From NCBI GenBank assembly GCA_944470555.2, contig OX104134.1, positions 73,154,678-73,218,677 on the forward strand: a DNA stretch of 64,000 nucleotides. Reading direction: 5' to 3'. How positions within the stretch are numbered: the first letter of the stretch is position 1; each line of letters begins with the position of its first letter. This document shows positions 51,225-61,665 of this stretch, piece by piece. Below the pieces are notes generated by a model that ran no database searches, was not told where the DNA came from, and saw only the letters and a program-made list of their open reading frames with translations. Position numbers and translations under genes: made by a program. The DNA is from Heterobilharzia americana (taxonomy: Eukaryota; Platyhelminthes; Trematoda; Strigeidida; Schistosomatidae).

Positions 51225-51355
51225 TCAGCAGACTAGCATTTGGAGCGATGGGTACTGATATTCAGTCCTACCGGAAACACCACTCACTGAGATGCAACTG
51301 ATTGGTCACAAGTAGGAAGAAAACAGTCCCGAATTCTAGGGCTAGCGTACACCGT
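51225..51355 (+). mobile_element. Degenerate Sm-alpha-like SINE
   Basis: It carries the family order: gatgggtactgatattcagt (promoter end), ccactcactgagatgc (spacer, 51284-51299), then ctgattggtcacaagtagga and agaaaacagtc in the hammerhead positions, and ccgaattctagggctagcgt matching the post-cleavage tail. CTGANGA is mutated to CTGATTG, so the ribozyme is dead. Confidence 0.68.
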
Positions 51356-51379
51356 ACAAAGAAATTCACATCATTTCAA

Positions 51380-51590
51380 GCTGGTATTCACTGTAGATTG
51401 ACATCCTTTGGATAACCATGCAAAACCTGCAAGCATTTGACAGCTATTTCTTCCCACTATAAGACTCCTGAGCAGCGTACAGACCAGTTTTTGTCACGCA
51501 CCAAGCCCACGGTATTCAAACTCATGGTGAAATACCTAACTAGTGGGTAGAGGTCTGATGGCACATATTTACTTCCTTTTGTCAATTTGC
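51380..51590 (-). mobile_element. Degenerate SINE family B copy
   Basis: On the minus strand: ctctacccactagttagg (diverged A box), gagtttgaataccgtgg (diverged B box), gggcttggtgcgtgac, then a broken hammerhead region gctgctcaggagtc followed by gtgggaagaaatagctgtc, and a tail with ggttttgcatggttatcc. The structure follows the family at 13686-13872 but the core is mutated. Confidence 0.65.
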
Positions 51591-51594
51591 TACA

Positions 51595-51985
51595 CAGCGC
51601 GATCTTCGTCCAATGCCATCGTAGCAGGTATGTTTACAGCACTTGCCAGCAAACATTCAACAGGCCCTAGCATTCGTTGACGATAATACTGACATTGCAG
51701 CAATAGCCGGCTGCATGCTAGAAACGTCAGTGCACTGAACCTCTGCCTCCATTCCAAAGGTATATATTCCTCCCTACAGGCGCTAAAAGAAAGAGTAAAC
51801 CACTTCGCTGGAAAAGTAGCATCGGTCAGAAAGAACCATAGGTTAAAAATTCATAGGATCGATCCAGACCACTGACACCCAGATTGCCGAAAAGCCGCGC
51901 AAGCGTTCTTTAGCGGCATATAAAATTGATGTTCATGCACACCGTTGGTTATTGCCATGCAATTTTAAGAACAGAGACTATACCT
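51595..51985 (+). pseudogene. Gypsy-like gag remnant
   Basis: In broken frames it encodes NIQQALAFVDDNTDIAAIAG then CMLETSVH, and farther on ALKERVNHFAGKVASVRKNH and SLAAYKIDVHAHRWLLPCNF. The last matches the pattern H-x-x-[YF]-x-x-x-A-x-x-C-x-x-P-C-x-F at the end of gag of some animal Gypsy-type elements. Stops and frame shifts are frequent. Similarity is from remembered family patterns, so the call is moderate. It may belong to the pol remnant at 53.05 kb. Confidence 0.5.
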
Positions 51986-52384
51986 TTTCACAAAACGGAC
52001 AAACCAGCAACCCGTGATTTCTGTCCTCAACTCCGAGAAACCCAATGATATGAAATAATTAATCCTTTTTATGAATTGAGATAGTGTAGTTGGAAGACCA
52101 AGTTTATCTGAACGATGTGTGATGTACTTGCGCAAAACATTTCGGACAATCCGATCCACACTTACCTGTCAAGTCAATCTACATTAAACCGAAGAGTGGG
52201 AGGACAATAATAGTTAAGATAACTGAAGATTAAAATCAGGAAAGATAAGAGCAAAATGGAAGAAGTATAGTTGGTTCCAATCTTAGTAAGATAATAAAGT
52301 TTACCAAGGTAGGTGTAGCATAAGAACAAATTGTTTTTATGCATATAAAGGTGGTTTCAATTTTTTTATAGCTATGGCTTGCAC
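51986..52384. other. Stretch between gag remnant and antisense PLE
   Basis: No recognised feature; if the flanking Gypsy pieces were one element, protease and most of the reverse transcriptase are missing from here. Confidence 0.4.
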
Positions 52385-52929
52385 AAATCTACACATCCTT
52401 GACTGTTTCTATATAAAACCTTGAAAGCTGTTTGAACGTCGATTCTGTGACCTGTTTGTACAATATGTTTAACTATAGACGAAGGTCACCTCCCACTCCA
52501 CTTGTTTTTGGAGCCATTTAGGTACATGGCTCGATTGCTCCTCCCTATGTATGTGTGACCACATATATTTATGCGACCGCATATACATGTAAATTGGTAA
52601 ACACAATGTGATGTGACGTAATCATTGGTGTGGTGTTCAGGTTTGTGACGAAGCATGTATTTTGATTCTTCCAAAATAATAGGATTAGTTGCACAATACG
52701 TTTTCTTAATGGTTGATGACAACCTACGTCTCAAAATGATACTGTTAACTACCCTTTTCCTACGAACCAAGTATAGAGTTGGTTTTGGTGCTGACTGACT
52801 TCTACAACGGTCCATAAACTTCAGTGGATATCCGTTTTCCATAAGTATTTTGGTCAATAATTTGATATCATCATCCATCGTGTCTGATGTACAGATACGA
52901 CAGATCCTGTTAAACAGGCATTTTACCAC
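52385..52929 (-). mobile_element. Penelope-like element fragment (linker and GIY-YIG endonuclease)
   Basis: The minus-strand frame 52929-52486 (147 codons) reads LLTKILMENGYPLKFMDRCR, RRRLSSTIKKTYCATNPIIL, HCVYQFTCICGRINICGHTY then IGRSNRA. After a stop it continues PSSIVKHIVQTGHRIDVQTA. This is the longest uninterrupted PLE frame in the window. The Cys-rich GIY-YIG start contains an apparent six-codon duplication (CICGRINICG). The RT core is absent. Confidence 0.87.
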
Positions 52930-53049
52930 AACTAGTTTAGATTGGATCGGACAAAAACTGTTAAAATGGACAGGACAATACCTAAGTTTACATAGGCGAA
53001 AATTCTCTTCAGGAGAAATATCTAAAATCCACTATCACCTATGGCTAAC

Positions 53050-54545
53050 GTTTTCAATCTAGCCTTTGGAACAGTGTTACAAGAGGTAAACGGTAAGTGA
53101 CAACTATAGGCATTCTTTTCAAAACATTTAAATCCAGCTAAAATGCCGTTATAGCATACTACGTCAGGAGTTTTCAGCTCTACACCTAGCCACTAAGTAT
53201 TTCAGACATGTTATAAGACACTGTATTTTTAGTCTCCGCGGATCACAAGGCCTTATATTAAACCTTGTCTGCTAAAAAAGACGACCAATCTCCACGTGCA
53301 ATGCGGCACCTAGAATTCATATCTCAAGTCGGCTTTTGACATTCAACAAATTAAAGGTGCTGGTAACGAGGTTGCCGACGCCCTGTCATAAATTCACGCA
53401 AAAAGTATGTCATGTCATGAACTTCATTGATTTTCTCAGAACGTCAGTTAAACTGCCAGAGTTGTATGTCGTGAATCTACAAGTAAAACTTGTACTTAAA
53501 TATATGAGACCTATTGTTTTGACAAACTGCATGACCTGTAACACTCTAGAATTAACCCCCTAATAAAAGTGATTGATGAGAGATTTATGCAGCCAAAAAA
53601 TAATCTTGTTGCATAATAGTGAAAACGAGCTTTTTTTACTGATGAAAAAGCGAAAATTCGTCGTCATATCAACGCTCCACTTAGTCTTTTTGCTACTCCT
53701 ACAACCAGGTTTGAGCACATATATGTAGATGCAATTCGACTACAGCTTACTCTCAAAGGCTTTAACTACCTACCCACATGTATAGATCAATTTACTAGCT
53801 TGTCTGTCACCGTTTCACTGGCAGACATTCCAGCCAAAATGGTTGTCTAGGCCCTAATGAATAACTAGAAATTCAAATATGACATCCGCTCAGTCATCAC
53901 TACTGATATAGGTGCACAATAAGAAAGTTGCTTACTCCAACAGCTCACTGACTTATTTGCCAAAAAAGTATTATCACAATAACATGCTATCCTATTTCTA
54001 ATAGTATGGTAGCACGCTTGCACAGAGAACGTGAGGTAGTACTTAGTGCTATTTTGGTCGACAGTAACAGGTCTAATAAACTTTTTTTGATGCTGCTTGG
54101 AAGTAGAGTCACGTTGAAAACAGATATTGGTTACTGCACCCTGAAGTTAGTTTATAGGAAAACACAATTACCAGAAAAATTCTTAACCACAGATGTTCAG
54201 GTCTTACTACATGCAGCTGCTAAAAAAGTACATGAGCGAGTTATAAATGTTACAAGCCCCCATAACAACAATTTCCGTCATACACCTTATATCAGCTTAC
54301 TGATTACTGTTATACTTATGAAAGAACTCATAAAGTCCAATGACCACTACAATCAGATTGTGATGGTCTTTACAGACTCTTTAGTAGAATTCATAAAGCC
54401 GTCAGTATTGATAGATTCGACAAAGCGAACTCTGGGAGGATCAACTAAGCAACGACTGTGTTTATTGATGAATCTCCGAAACAAAACCCAATGTTGTTGC
54501 ATCAACGCAACCAAGAGCAGGAAAGCCTGCTAGTTACTAGATAAG
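53050..54545 (+). pseudogene. Gypsy-type (Ty3) pol remnant: RNase H and integrase
   Basis: Blocks in several frames: AFGTVLQEVNGK (end of RT / RNase H start), FLVSADHKALY and RAMRHLEFISQVGFDIQQIK then GAGNEVADALS (RNase H end), YLPTCIDQFTSLSVTVSLAD (integrase core, D conserved), SVITTDIGAQ (second Asp region), MVARLHREREVVLSAILVDS (E region, usually G-M-V-E-R-x-H-R), LKTDIGYCTLKLVYRKTQLP, and a C-terminal KAVSIDRFDKA. Stops and shifts throughout show it is dead. Schistosome Gypsy families (Boudicca, Saci) have this layout. Confidence 0.85.
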
Positions 54546-54949
54546 GTAGAAAAGTTCATTAATGGGAATGCTATGTACAAGTAAACATGATATAATTTCC
54601 TTCCATTGACATCACGGACTTTTCAAGTCTTTTCCGTTGTAATGATAACATGTTTGTTGTGCACAGTTACATGTTGTCAGTGAATACTCATATCAGTTAA
54701 TTTTCGATCCTCCAAACTTTATTTTGATATAAAACCTAGGGATCCTCAGTTAACTCTCATTTGGCTCTTTTCCTCCTATTTTTTAGGGTCATTAACTATA
54801 GCATTTTCATAGTTCAGTAACTGAGTCCAGGTCATTAATTACCGCATCCTAGTATGATACTGAATATGAACTTATAGTCATTTCTGTCACTAGTACTCAT
54901 TTTTTTCTCTTCAAATACTTAAATTTCTTACTTCATATTTCAATGTTCT
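54546..54949 (+). other. Untranslated stretch between pol remnant and putative LTR
   Basis: AT-rich without an open frame; probably the 3' untranslated part of the Gypsy-like element. Confidence 0.4.
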
Positions 54950-55480
54950 GGTGGGGGATTTGTGTTGTCAGTAGCGTGTGCCTTCATTCAGACATTTTTG
55001 CAAGCATCCCATGTGCCAGTATTACAATGACATTGAAATTAATTTTGTTCATGTATTGGATACTGACTAAAAGAATTAAATACAACTTTTCAAATCATGT
55101 ATTATTTGTCGTCCGCCTTTCCTATCCTTATCATGCTTTTTATTGGCGCTGGTGGGTGAAGCTAAAACATTACATTCATGTCGAGATGATATTTGCCTAC
55201 ACATATGTGTTCACAAAAAATGGGTTTGTCTAAAAATATAAAAAATCAGCCCTAGGATAACATCTTTTGTAGAGTGTTTTTGTTCTGTTTTTCAGCGTAA
55301 ATCCCTTCTGTAGCTCAGGCATATTTTCAGACTAGACTGCTTCTTTAGACTTTAAACATCGTTTCTCTTGGATGAAGGTTATCTTGGTTGATATTCAGTA
55401 CAATACCTCATCTCTTCGTATTCGTTTTAAACAACACATTCTTGCTTCATTAGTTTTACACTGTTTGTTATTTGTCCCCA
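54950..55480 (+). mobile_element. Possible polypurine tract and 3' LTR of the Gypsy-like element
   Basis: ggtgggggatt (54950-54960) is a purine-rich tract of polypurine-tract type downstream of pol, and the next bases TGTGTTGTCAGTAGC have the TG start expected of an LTR. The right edge was not found and there is no second LTR in the window to confirm it. The open frame at 54943-55233 would then be LTR sequence and not a gene. Confidence 0.4.
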
Positions 55481-55489
55481 GGTAGTTAG

Positions 55490-55690
55490 TGGAACTTAGG
55501 GCTTCAATAGCACGTCTCCATTTCACTCTGTTCTCTACAGTCCTTTCAACCTCGCTTTACCACTGCCCACAAGCTTTCATTTCTTCCTCACACGATCTCC
55601 TCCATATCACCCTCAGATGCCCAAATCGTCGTTTTCTATTTGGGTCCCACTCGAGGGTATGGCCTGGTACGTGATGTCCCCATTAGTACT
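55490..55690 (-). mobile_element. RTE-clade 3' end fragment
   Basis: About 200 bases match, on the minus strand, the last coding part of the RTE copies at 12940-13110 and 59190-59390 (minus): the GGACATCA-CGxxCCAGGCC...AATGGAACCCA region encoding a conserved [12 protein letters not shown] peptide, and the block before the end. A classic 5'-truncated insertion. Confidence 0.85.
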
Positions 55691-58600
55691 TTCACTTAAT
55701 TACGAGTTGAGACCAATTAGCTTTTAAATCCTTATCTTCCACCATTTCCGTTTCTGCCTTCTATATTACTTGTATTTTTGTGTGAATCTAAAATTGTACT
55801 TACGCATGACTGCTACTCCTCCATAAGATTATTTTTAAATAAATGAATTAGAAGCGAATTTGGACATCCAATTTGTTCTGAATATTTTTCCTTTTTATCC
55901 CTTTTGTCAAAGTAACAGTTTTATCGTCAATTGTGAGAGAATTCCATTTTTTTATTGATTTATTAGATTTATCACAGTGTAACAGTATTGTTTACTGGAT
56001 TGCGTTTCGGACGTAATTTACTGTCCATAGTCATATCAAGATAACTAAACAACTTTGAGATATCCTTTAAATAGTCCTAATTTTTCTCGTCTCTTTGTGA
56101 GATGGGCAGTAAGATTTTCTAATAAATCAATAAAAATGGAATTACATCCTACCACAGTGCACAAGTTTTACTCTTATATTAATGTGAGAGAATTGAGTTA
56201 CATGAATCGCATGTAATTCTTATCTTGTTTCTCAGTTTCTTCATTTACTGTTGACCTGAAAAATATGCGTTCGACCTGATGGCTGTACAACTTATGGCTT
56301 TTTAACCTTAACCGTTGTCTACTTTTACAGTTTCATAATTCCTGCATGTTATTCTTTGTTTCGTGTTACCTTTATACTCTTATCCACCACTAACAAAGTT
56401 TTTACTTGACTATGTCTGTCCTGTATGCCTGTCCTCTTGGTTAATGGGAGACCTCTAAACATTTTAATGCACATGTTTATTTAAAGGCATTTGATTCTTT
56501 CACACAGTCGGTCACAAGTATCTTATTAATCGTTGAGCGTCTGTTTCATCAATATCACCTTTTAAGTTATTCATATGCTTTCGCTTCGTTGATTTATCTG
56601 AAACTACTTTAATTTTCACCAAAAGTGTTTAGTAAGGCACACGTTCTTAAATAACATTCCACATAGTAGCATATCATATTTAATGAAGCTACTATTATTC
56701 AACGTATCCAATCAACATGTTATGATTCAAATGAAAATGGAAAGAAGACACCTTATTTGTTCTTTGAAGGATGAAAACGGTTAGCGTCAAATGAAAATCT
56801 GATAAAGTAGTTGCATTTTTCAGTAAATTAAACCCTTAGACTAGTGGTATATTGTTTAACAAATGTGAGACAATTATGGAAAAAATTACTTTGAAGGTTC
56901 ACAAACGAAGCATCTCGTGATCTCTTAATTCGCTGCGAACATTTTTCATTTATAACATTTATTCTCTGTCTATAATTGGTGTAGTTCATGTCAACGCTAA
57001 TCACAAAAAGCTGTTGTCAGTATAGTTCAAGTAACAGTATATTTCCTCACATGTCAATCATTCACTCTACTTATCATCCTGTATCTCACCATTGTGTCTG
57101 CAAAAATATAAGGTATTACATCAAACTGGAAAGGTTAACTGTGGAGCATCCATGCTATAAACACAAAATAATTTGCTTTTGTTTGTCTGTCAGATGCGCA
57201 TGTGATGACTTATTCACTTTCTCCTTCCCAATATTCCTAATGGCTGTTAGTGAATATTGATTGGATAAGTCAGTCTGTAGTAGAATAAATGTTGTATAGC
57301 TGACATCACTCAATAAAACAAATTATTTTTCTTAAAAACATTTAGGATAAACTGGCATGCATATATAGATGCATTTTTATTTAAGTGGTAAGTTTTTTTA
57401 AAAAGAGGAACTTCAATATAAACTGAGATTAAAGGCAGTTGCTGGTACGAGTATATTTATCAGTGTTTCCATTAGATAATTCGCAAAGCTGTTTATTATT
57501 GCAGTAATTAAAACGGATTTATCTTGTTAATTTCTAAATTAAGTTTAGCAACTACTAAGTAACTTTAAGAACTTTAACAATGAAATATATTACAGAATGA
57601 TATCCTGTGTTAGTAACGGAACTTTGAAAAGATGTTTGTGCTAAGGCTGTCAATAAGGATGTCAATGTCATCATCGAACTTCAAAACTCAAATGGTAGAT
57701 ATAGTTATTCGTAAGAAGTGTATAACAAGTTTGTATTGTCAGTACTCTTTACTCAGAAAGATGTGAATTTTTCGAACTTTTTGTGTGGAATACAATTTTT
57801 CTTCAAATTATATGGCCAATTATCTTGAAATAAAACCCCTAGTCCATTAGAAATCCAATCTGATTGAAGGATTCCTAGAAAATGTTAGCATCCAGTCTAA
57901 CCAACCAAAATGAAGAAAAAGTAACATATTTGCAAATAAAAATGATGCACAAACTACAACATGTCATTTACTCACATTATGATTCGAATGATATTTGAAG
58001 AAACAAAGAATATTGTATACAATAACTTCATCGTCAGATCATAAAGTTATATGTCAATATTGCGTAATTTTTTGTTAACAATAGTGAGATATGCATGAAT
58101 TTTGGTTCAGATTTGATCGGTTAGTTTCACAAATATTGAGTGCTGTGTGAATATTTAACTTTAGATATAAGAATTTTTGTATAAATTTCAGCATGTATGA
58201 AACAAGAAGCTTAAACTAAACCTACATGCAAAACGTTGGAATTGTTTAATTCATGCTCGCAGAGATTTATGCGAATATAACTTTTATCTAATAGTGAGAT
58301 TTCCCATGACAGTTAGCCAATAATATTATAGAAATTGTAAATCCTTATCAAATTCAGTGATGAAAGTAATACGAATAAAACCTATCGTAAGTGATGGGGA
58401 AATGGAATTAGTTGTAATGTGAATCTAACACTGGATAAACAAAAGTAGTTTGATAAAAGCAATAGGAGGGTATGCATAAAAGTCGGATACGATAAAAAAG
58501 ATAGATAACTTCAGAAATACTCGTCGAGTAAAATGTTACTTTTGCAAGGTAGAAAAATTAGGCTAAAACAATGTAATAAAATTATTCCAGATTAAATGGA

Positions 58601-59189
58601 TAAGAAGACATCTACACTATAGAAGTCGAAAGTTATATTCCATGGAGTAGGCTGCCTAAGAATCTGCAAAAGCTGAAAAAGGCCAAGAAGGTTGCTACGA
58701 CAACACCTGCTTTTCCTAAACACAACTTGGTTCATCCAGTCATAAGGACTGAATTCTTTTAGGCAAAAGAAACGTCCTGTGTGCACATGCAAAAGGATAA
58801 AAAGAGAATTTATCAACTCATATATCACCCCTGTTCGAAACAAAATACAGACTATCTAAAGTTATTTTATAACAATTCAGGCACCTACTTATGAGTAGCA
58901 TAGTGCCATCAAGAACGTTTCCAGTCATCATACCACCACATGAGATATCAAGAGGCGAAAAAAAATCCGTAGAATAGATGATTTAAAATTTTCAACACAT
59001 TTGCAAAGTTTCATTGTTCGGCGAAAATTTACACCGGGAACGGATGTGTACTGTGATAGATACGTATCGCAACATTATGCAAAATTTTCGAATACATATG
59101 TCTATATCTCTCTGAAAATAAAAAAAAGTCAAAACGGCACGAAAAAAGCCTCATTCAAATAAAGCTTAACAATATCATCATTTGTTGCT
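55691..59189. other. Intergenic DNA without a recognised feature
   Basis: AT-rich, short frames only. Confidence 0.5.
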
Positions 59190-59916
59190 AAGGTCCCTGT
59201 AGAAACACAAGGTTTCAGTAGCACGACTCCATTCCACTATGTTCTCTGCAGTCTTTTCAACCTCGCTCCACCACTGCCCACAAATTTTCATTTCTTACCC
59301 GCTCTATCTCCTCCATGTCACTCTCGGACGACCAACTCGTCGTTTCCCCTTTGGGTCCCACTCGAGTGTCTGGCCTGGCACGTGATGTACTCGATCGGTC
59401 TTCTCAGTATATGTCCAATCCATCTTCACTTTCTTCTGCAAATCTGTTGGGCGATGGGTTCTTGATTGGTTCGTTGCCTAGTCAGAGTCAGTTCCTTGTT
59501 GCTTATGCTTATTATTCTGGACATCTGATCTCCATCTATAATGTGGCGTTTTCACATGACTGTTGAAGCAGTTGTCTGCCGAATTACTTTCCAGTTGACA
59601 CTGTCGAAGGCCTTTTCAAAATCGATGAAGTTGAGGTGGAGAGTTGACTGTCATTCTATGCTCTGTTCAATAATGATGCGTAGCGTAGCGTTGCAATTTG
59701 ATCCGCATATGATTTGTTTCTCCTGAAGTCAGCCAGCAAACTGTTCCTGGTCGAGAGCATTTTTCAGTCTCTCCAGGATGATGCGGCATAATATTTTGCT
59801 TGGGTGGACAGGGACAGGAGCATGATTCCGCTCCGGTTCTTGCAAACACTTAGGTCTCCCTTCTTTGGGAGTTTGACCAGGTAGCCCTTCTTCCAACCGA
59901 CAGACAGTTACCTTTG

Positions 59917-59941
59917 CCTCCTTCCTTCCTTCCTTCCTTCC
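59917..59941 (+). repeat. (CCTT)n microsatellite in RTE copy
   Basis: About six CTTC units. The equivalent place in the plus-strand copy (11727-11741) has only ggaaggaagggaagg. Confidence 0.85.
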
Positions 59942-59956
59942 AAACCTTCTGCAGTA

Positions 59957-59979
59957 GTGGTGTGGTGTGGTGTGGTGTT
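59957..59979 (+). repeat. (GTGTG)n short tandem repeat in RTE copy
   Basis: gtggt repeated about four times; the plus-strand copy has only acacaccac at the same place (about 11705-11713). Confidence 0.85.
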
Positions 59980-60489
59980 AGCATGTGCGCTGCTGTTGTC
60001 TCTGCTTCTGTTTTCAGTGCTTCTGGATGGATTCCATTTGGTACTGCTGCTTTCCCGAATTTCACCAGCTTCATGGCGTTCAGGAATTTAATTCAGCTTT
60101 TGTCGGAAGACTTGTGCTCACTGGTAATTCTGTGGCTGGGCTGCCGGTGGTATTTCTGGATGAGTTAAAGTTGGTGATGGTGGTCGATTGGATAGTTTTT
60201 TGAAGTGGTCAGCCCTTCGTTTCCTTGGCTTCTCCTCTCTGGTAACCGGGTTTCCTTCACTATCTTTCATTGGTTTCATCCGCATTGCTCTCCCGAAGAG
60301 TGAGTGACCTGGTTATTTGATATAATGTTGTCAGGTCTCTCTCTGTCTCTCCTACATGCAGCCTGTTCTGCTTCACTTGTCAGTATGACGTAGAAGTGTT
60401 TTTGTCTTGGGGCTCACTCTTCTTCACTCCTTTGTCCAGTGTAGTGTTTTATAGGCTGTGTTCAGTTCCTCTTTTCGTTGTTCACCCCT

Positions 60490-60517
60490 GCACTACACTA
60501 TACTACACTACACTAAA
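60490..60517 (+). repeat. (CACTA)n short tandem repeat in RTE copy
   Basis: Five to six imperfect cacta units; absent from the matching part of the plus-strand copy (near 11220). Confidence 0.85.
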
Positions 60518-60723
60518 CATCCTCATCTCCTCATTCACCATCCCCTCTCCCTGCTCTATCAGCTTCCATGTGTCCATCGAGATCCATTCCTTGTCGTGCC
60601 TCTTCTTTTTCCTTCCTAACACGGTTATGCAGGTTTACTTCAACGCCTCTTTCACAGAGTTCCAATGCTCTCTCATGTAGGTTTCCTCGGGGATGTTGCT
60701 CAATGTCTCTCATTTTGTCCTGA

Positions 60724-60833
60724 TGACCCACTGACTGACTGACTCACTGACTGACTCACTGACTGACTGACTGACTCACTGACTGACCCACTGACTGAGT
60801 GACTCACTGACTGACTCACTGACTGACTGACGT
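60724..60833 (+). repeat. (CTGA)n tetranucleotide array in RTE copy
   Basis: About 110 bases of ctga units interrupted by ctca and ccca variants that recur as higher-order blocks. The matching spot in the plus-strand copy (about 10993-11012) has only a seed, gtcagccagccatcag. Confidence 0.92.
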
Positions 60834-61299
60834 GAAGACATCCTTCCCAGTTTCGTACTTCAGTTTACTTCCTCTTCTGGGTGGTGAACCTCAACTGTGA
60901 TCTGTCTATCGCCAACTTCTGTGAAGGCTTCCAACTTGATTTTCAAGGGTAGGTTCCTTGCACCAGAGAGTGAGTAATGTGAATCCACATCTGTTCCCCT
61001 TCTTGATCTTGTGTCTAGTAGGTTACGTCTCCACATTCTTCACATTGAGGTGGAGTCGATTTGATTTTTAGTGTAGTGTGTCCTGGTGTGGTGTCTGGTG
61101 AAATCCATGTCGCTGGCTTGCGAATATCCTTGTGTTTGTACACACTGTCTGACTCCAATCACCAAATCGTTGAATGTGCAGAAGTCTCCAAACAGTTCTC
61201 GATTCTCGTACATTTCACCGAGTGCCTCTCGACCCATGCATGATTGGTTCTCTCCTGTGTTGTCCGCTCCCAGTTTGGCTGGCATTCATGTCACCCCAT

Positions 61300-61665
61300 A
61301 CAAAGACATCTGTGATCAAAACCTCGTAACTGATTCATGTCTTATACTTTTAATGGGTATGTCTCACAACCGTATGACATAACAGAACAGACTGCAACTC
61401 AGTATTATTGTTTTTCGAAAGACAGTCGGATGTCTCGCCGGTGCCACTGTTTGATGCAAGTTGTCGAATGTCAAACGGGACTTCTGAATATGACCTGAGA
61501 TTTCGTCAGCAACCAACCCATCCGAGCTGACGCAACTCCCCAAGTAAATGAAGTGGTCGACACATTTTACCACTTCACTCCCTATCACTAAACTAGGAGT
61601 AGTAGAAGACCGGGCCTGGAGTATCAACTTACATTTGACAGGTTTATCCTCGCCAGATATTGAAT
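61300..61665 (-). mobile_element. Second RTE-type element fragment (reverse transcriptase C-terminus)
   Basis: Minus-strand frame: KCKLILQARSSTTPSLVIGS then EVVKCVDHFIYLGSCVSSDG and EISGHIQKSRLTFDNLHQ, the F-x-Y-L-G-S motif typical after the RT core, followed in shifted frame by CETYPLKV and LRGFDHRCL. It is a different family from the neighbouring copy and abuts its endonuclease at about 61299/61300, so the two run head to tail in the same orientation. Confidence 0.85.

Larger units (their letters stand above)
59190..61299 (-). mobile_element. RTE-clade non-LTR retrotransposon, 5'-truncated, RT core deleted
   Basis: Reading downward from 61299: an endonuclease part (GDMN-type start, [44 protein letters not shown]), the linker, the RT beginning (PPKQNIMPHHPGETEKC in a shifted frame), and the C-terminus (MDWTYTEKTDR, DPKGKRRVGRPRVTWRR). 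Compared with the plus-strand copy it lacks about 0.7 kb containing the RT catalytic box. It holds four short tandem-repeat expansions, annotated separately. Confidence 0.87.

Noticed and set aside
51430..51540. Protein-coding reading of 51430-51540 as part of gag
   Set aside because: The stretch aligns better, base by base, with an antisense family-B SINE.
54943..55233. 96-codon frame as a membrane protein gene
   Set aside because: It overlaps the polypurine tract and putative LTR, and hydrophobic runs are expected from T-rich DNA.
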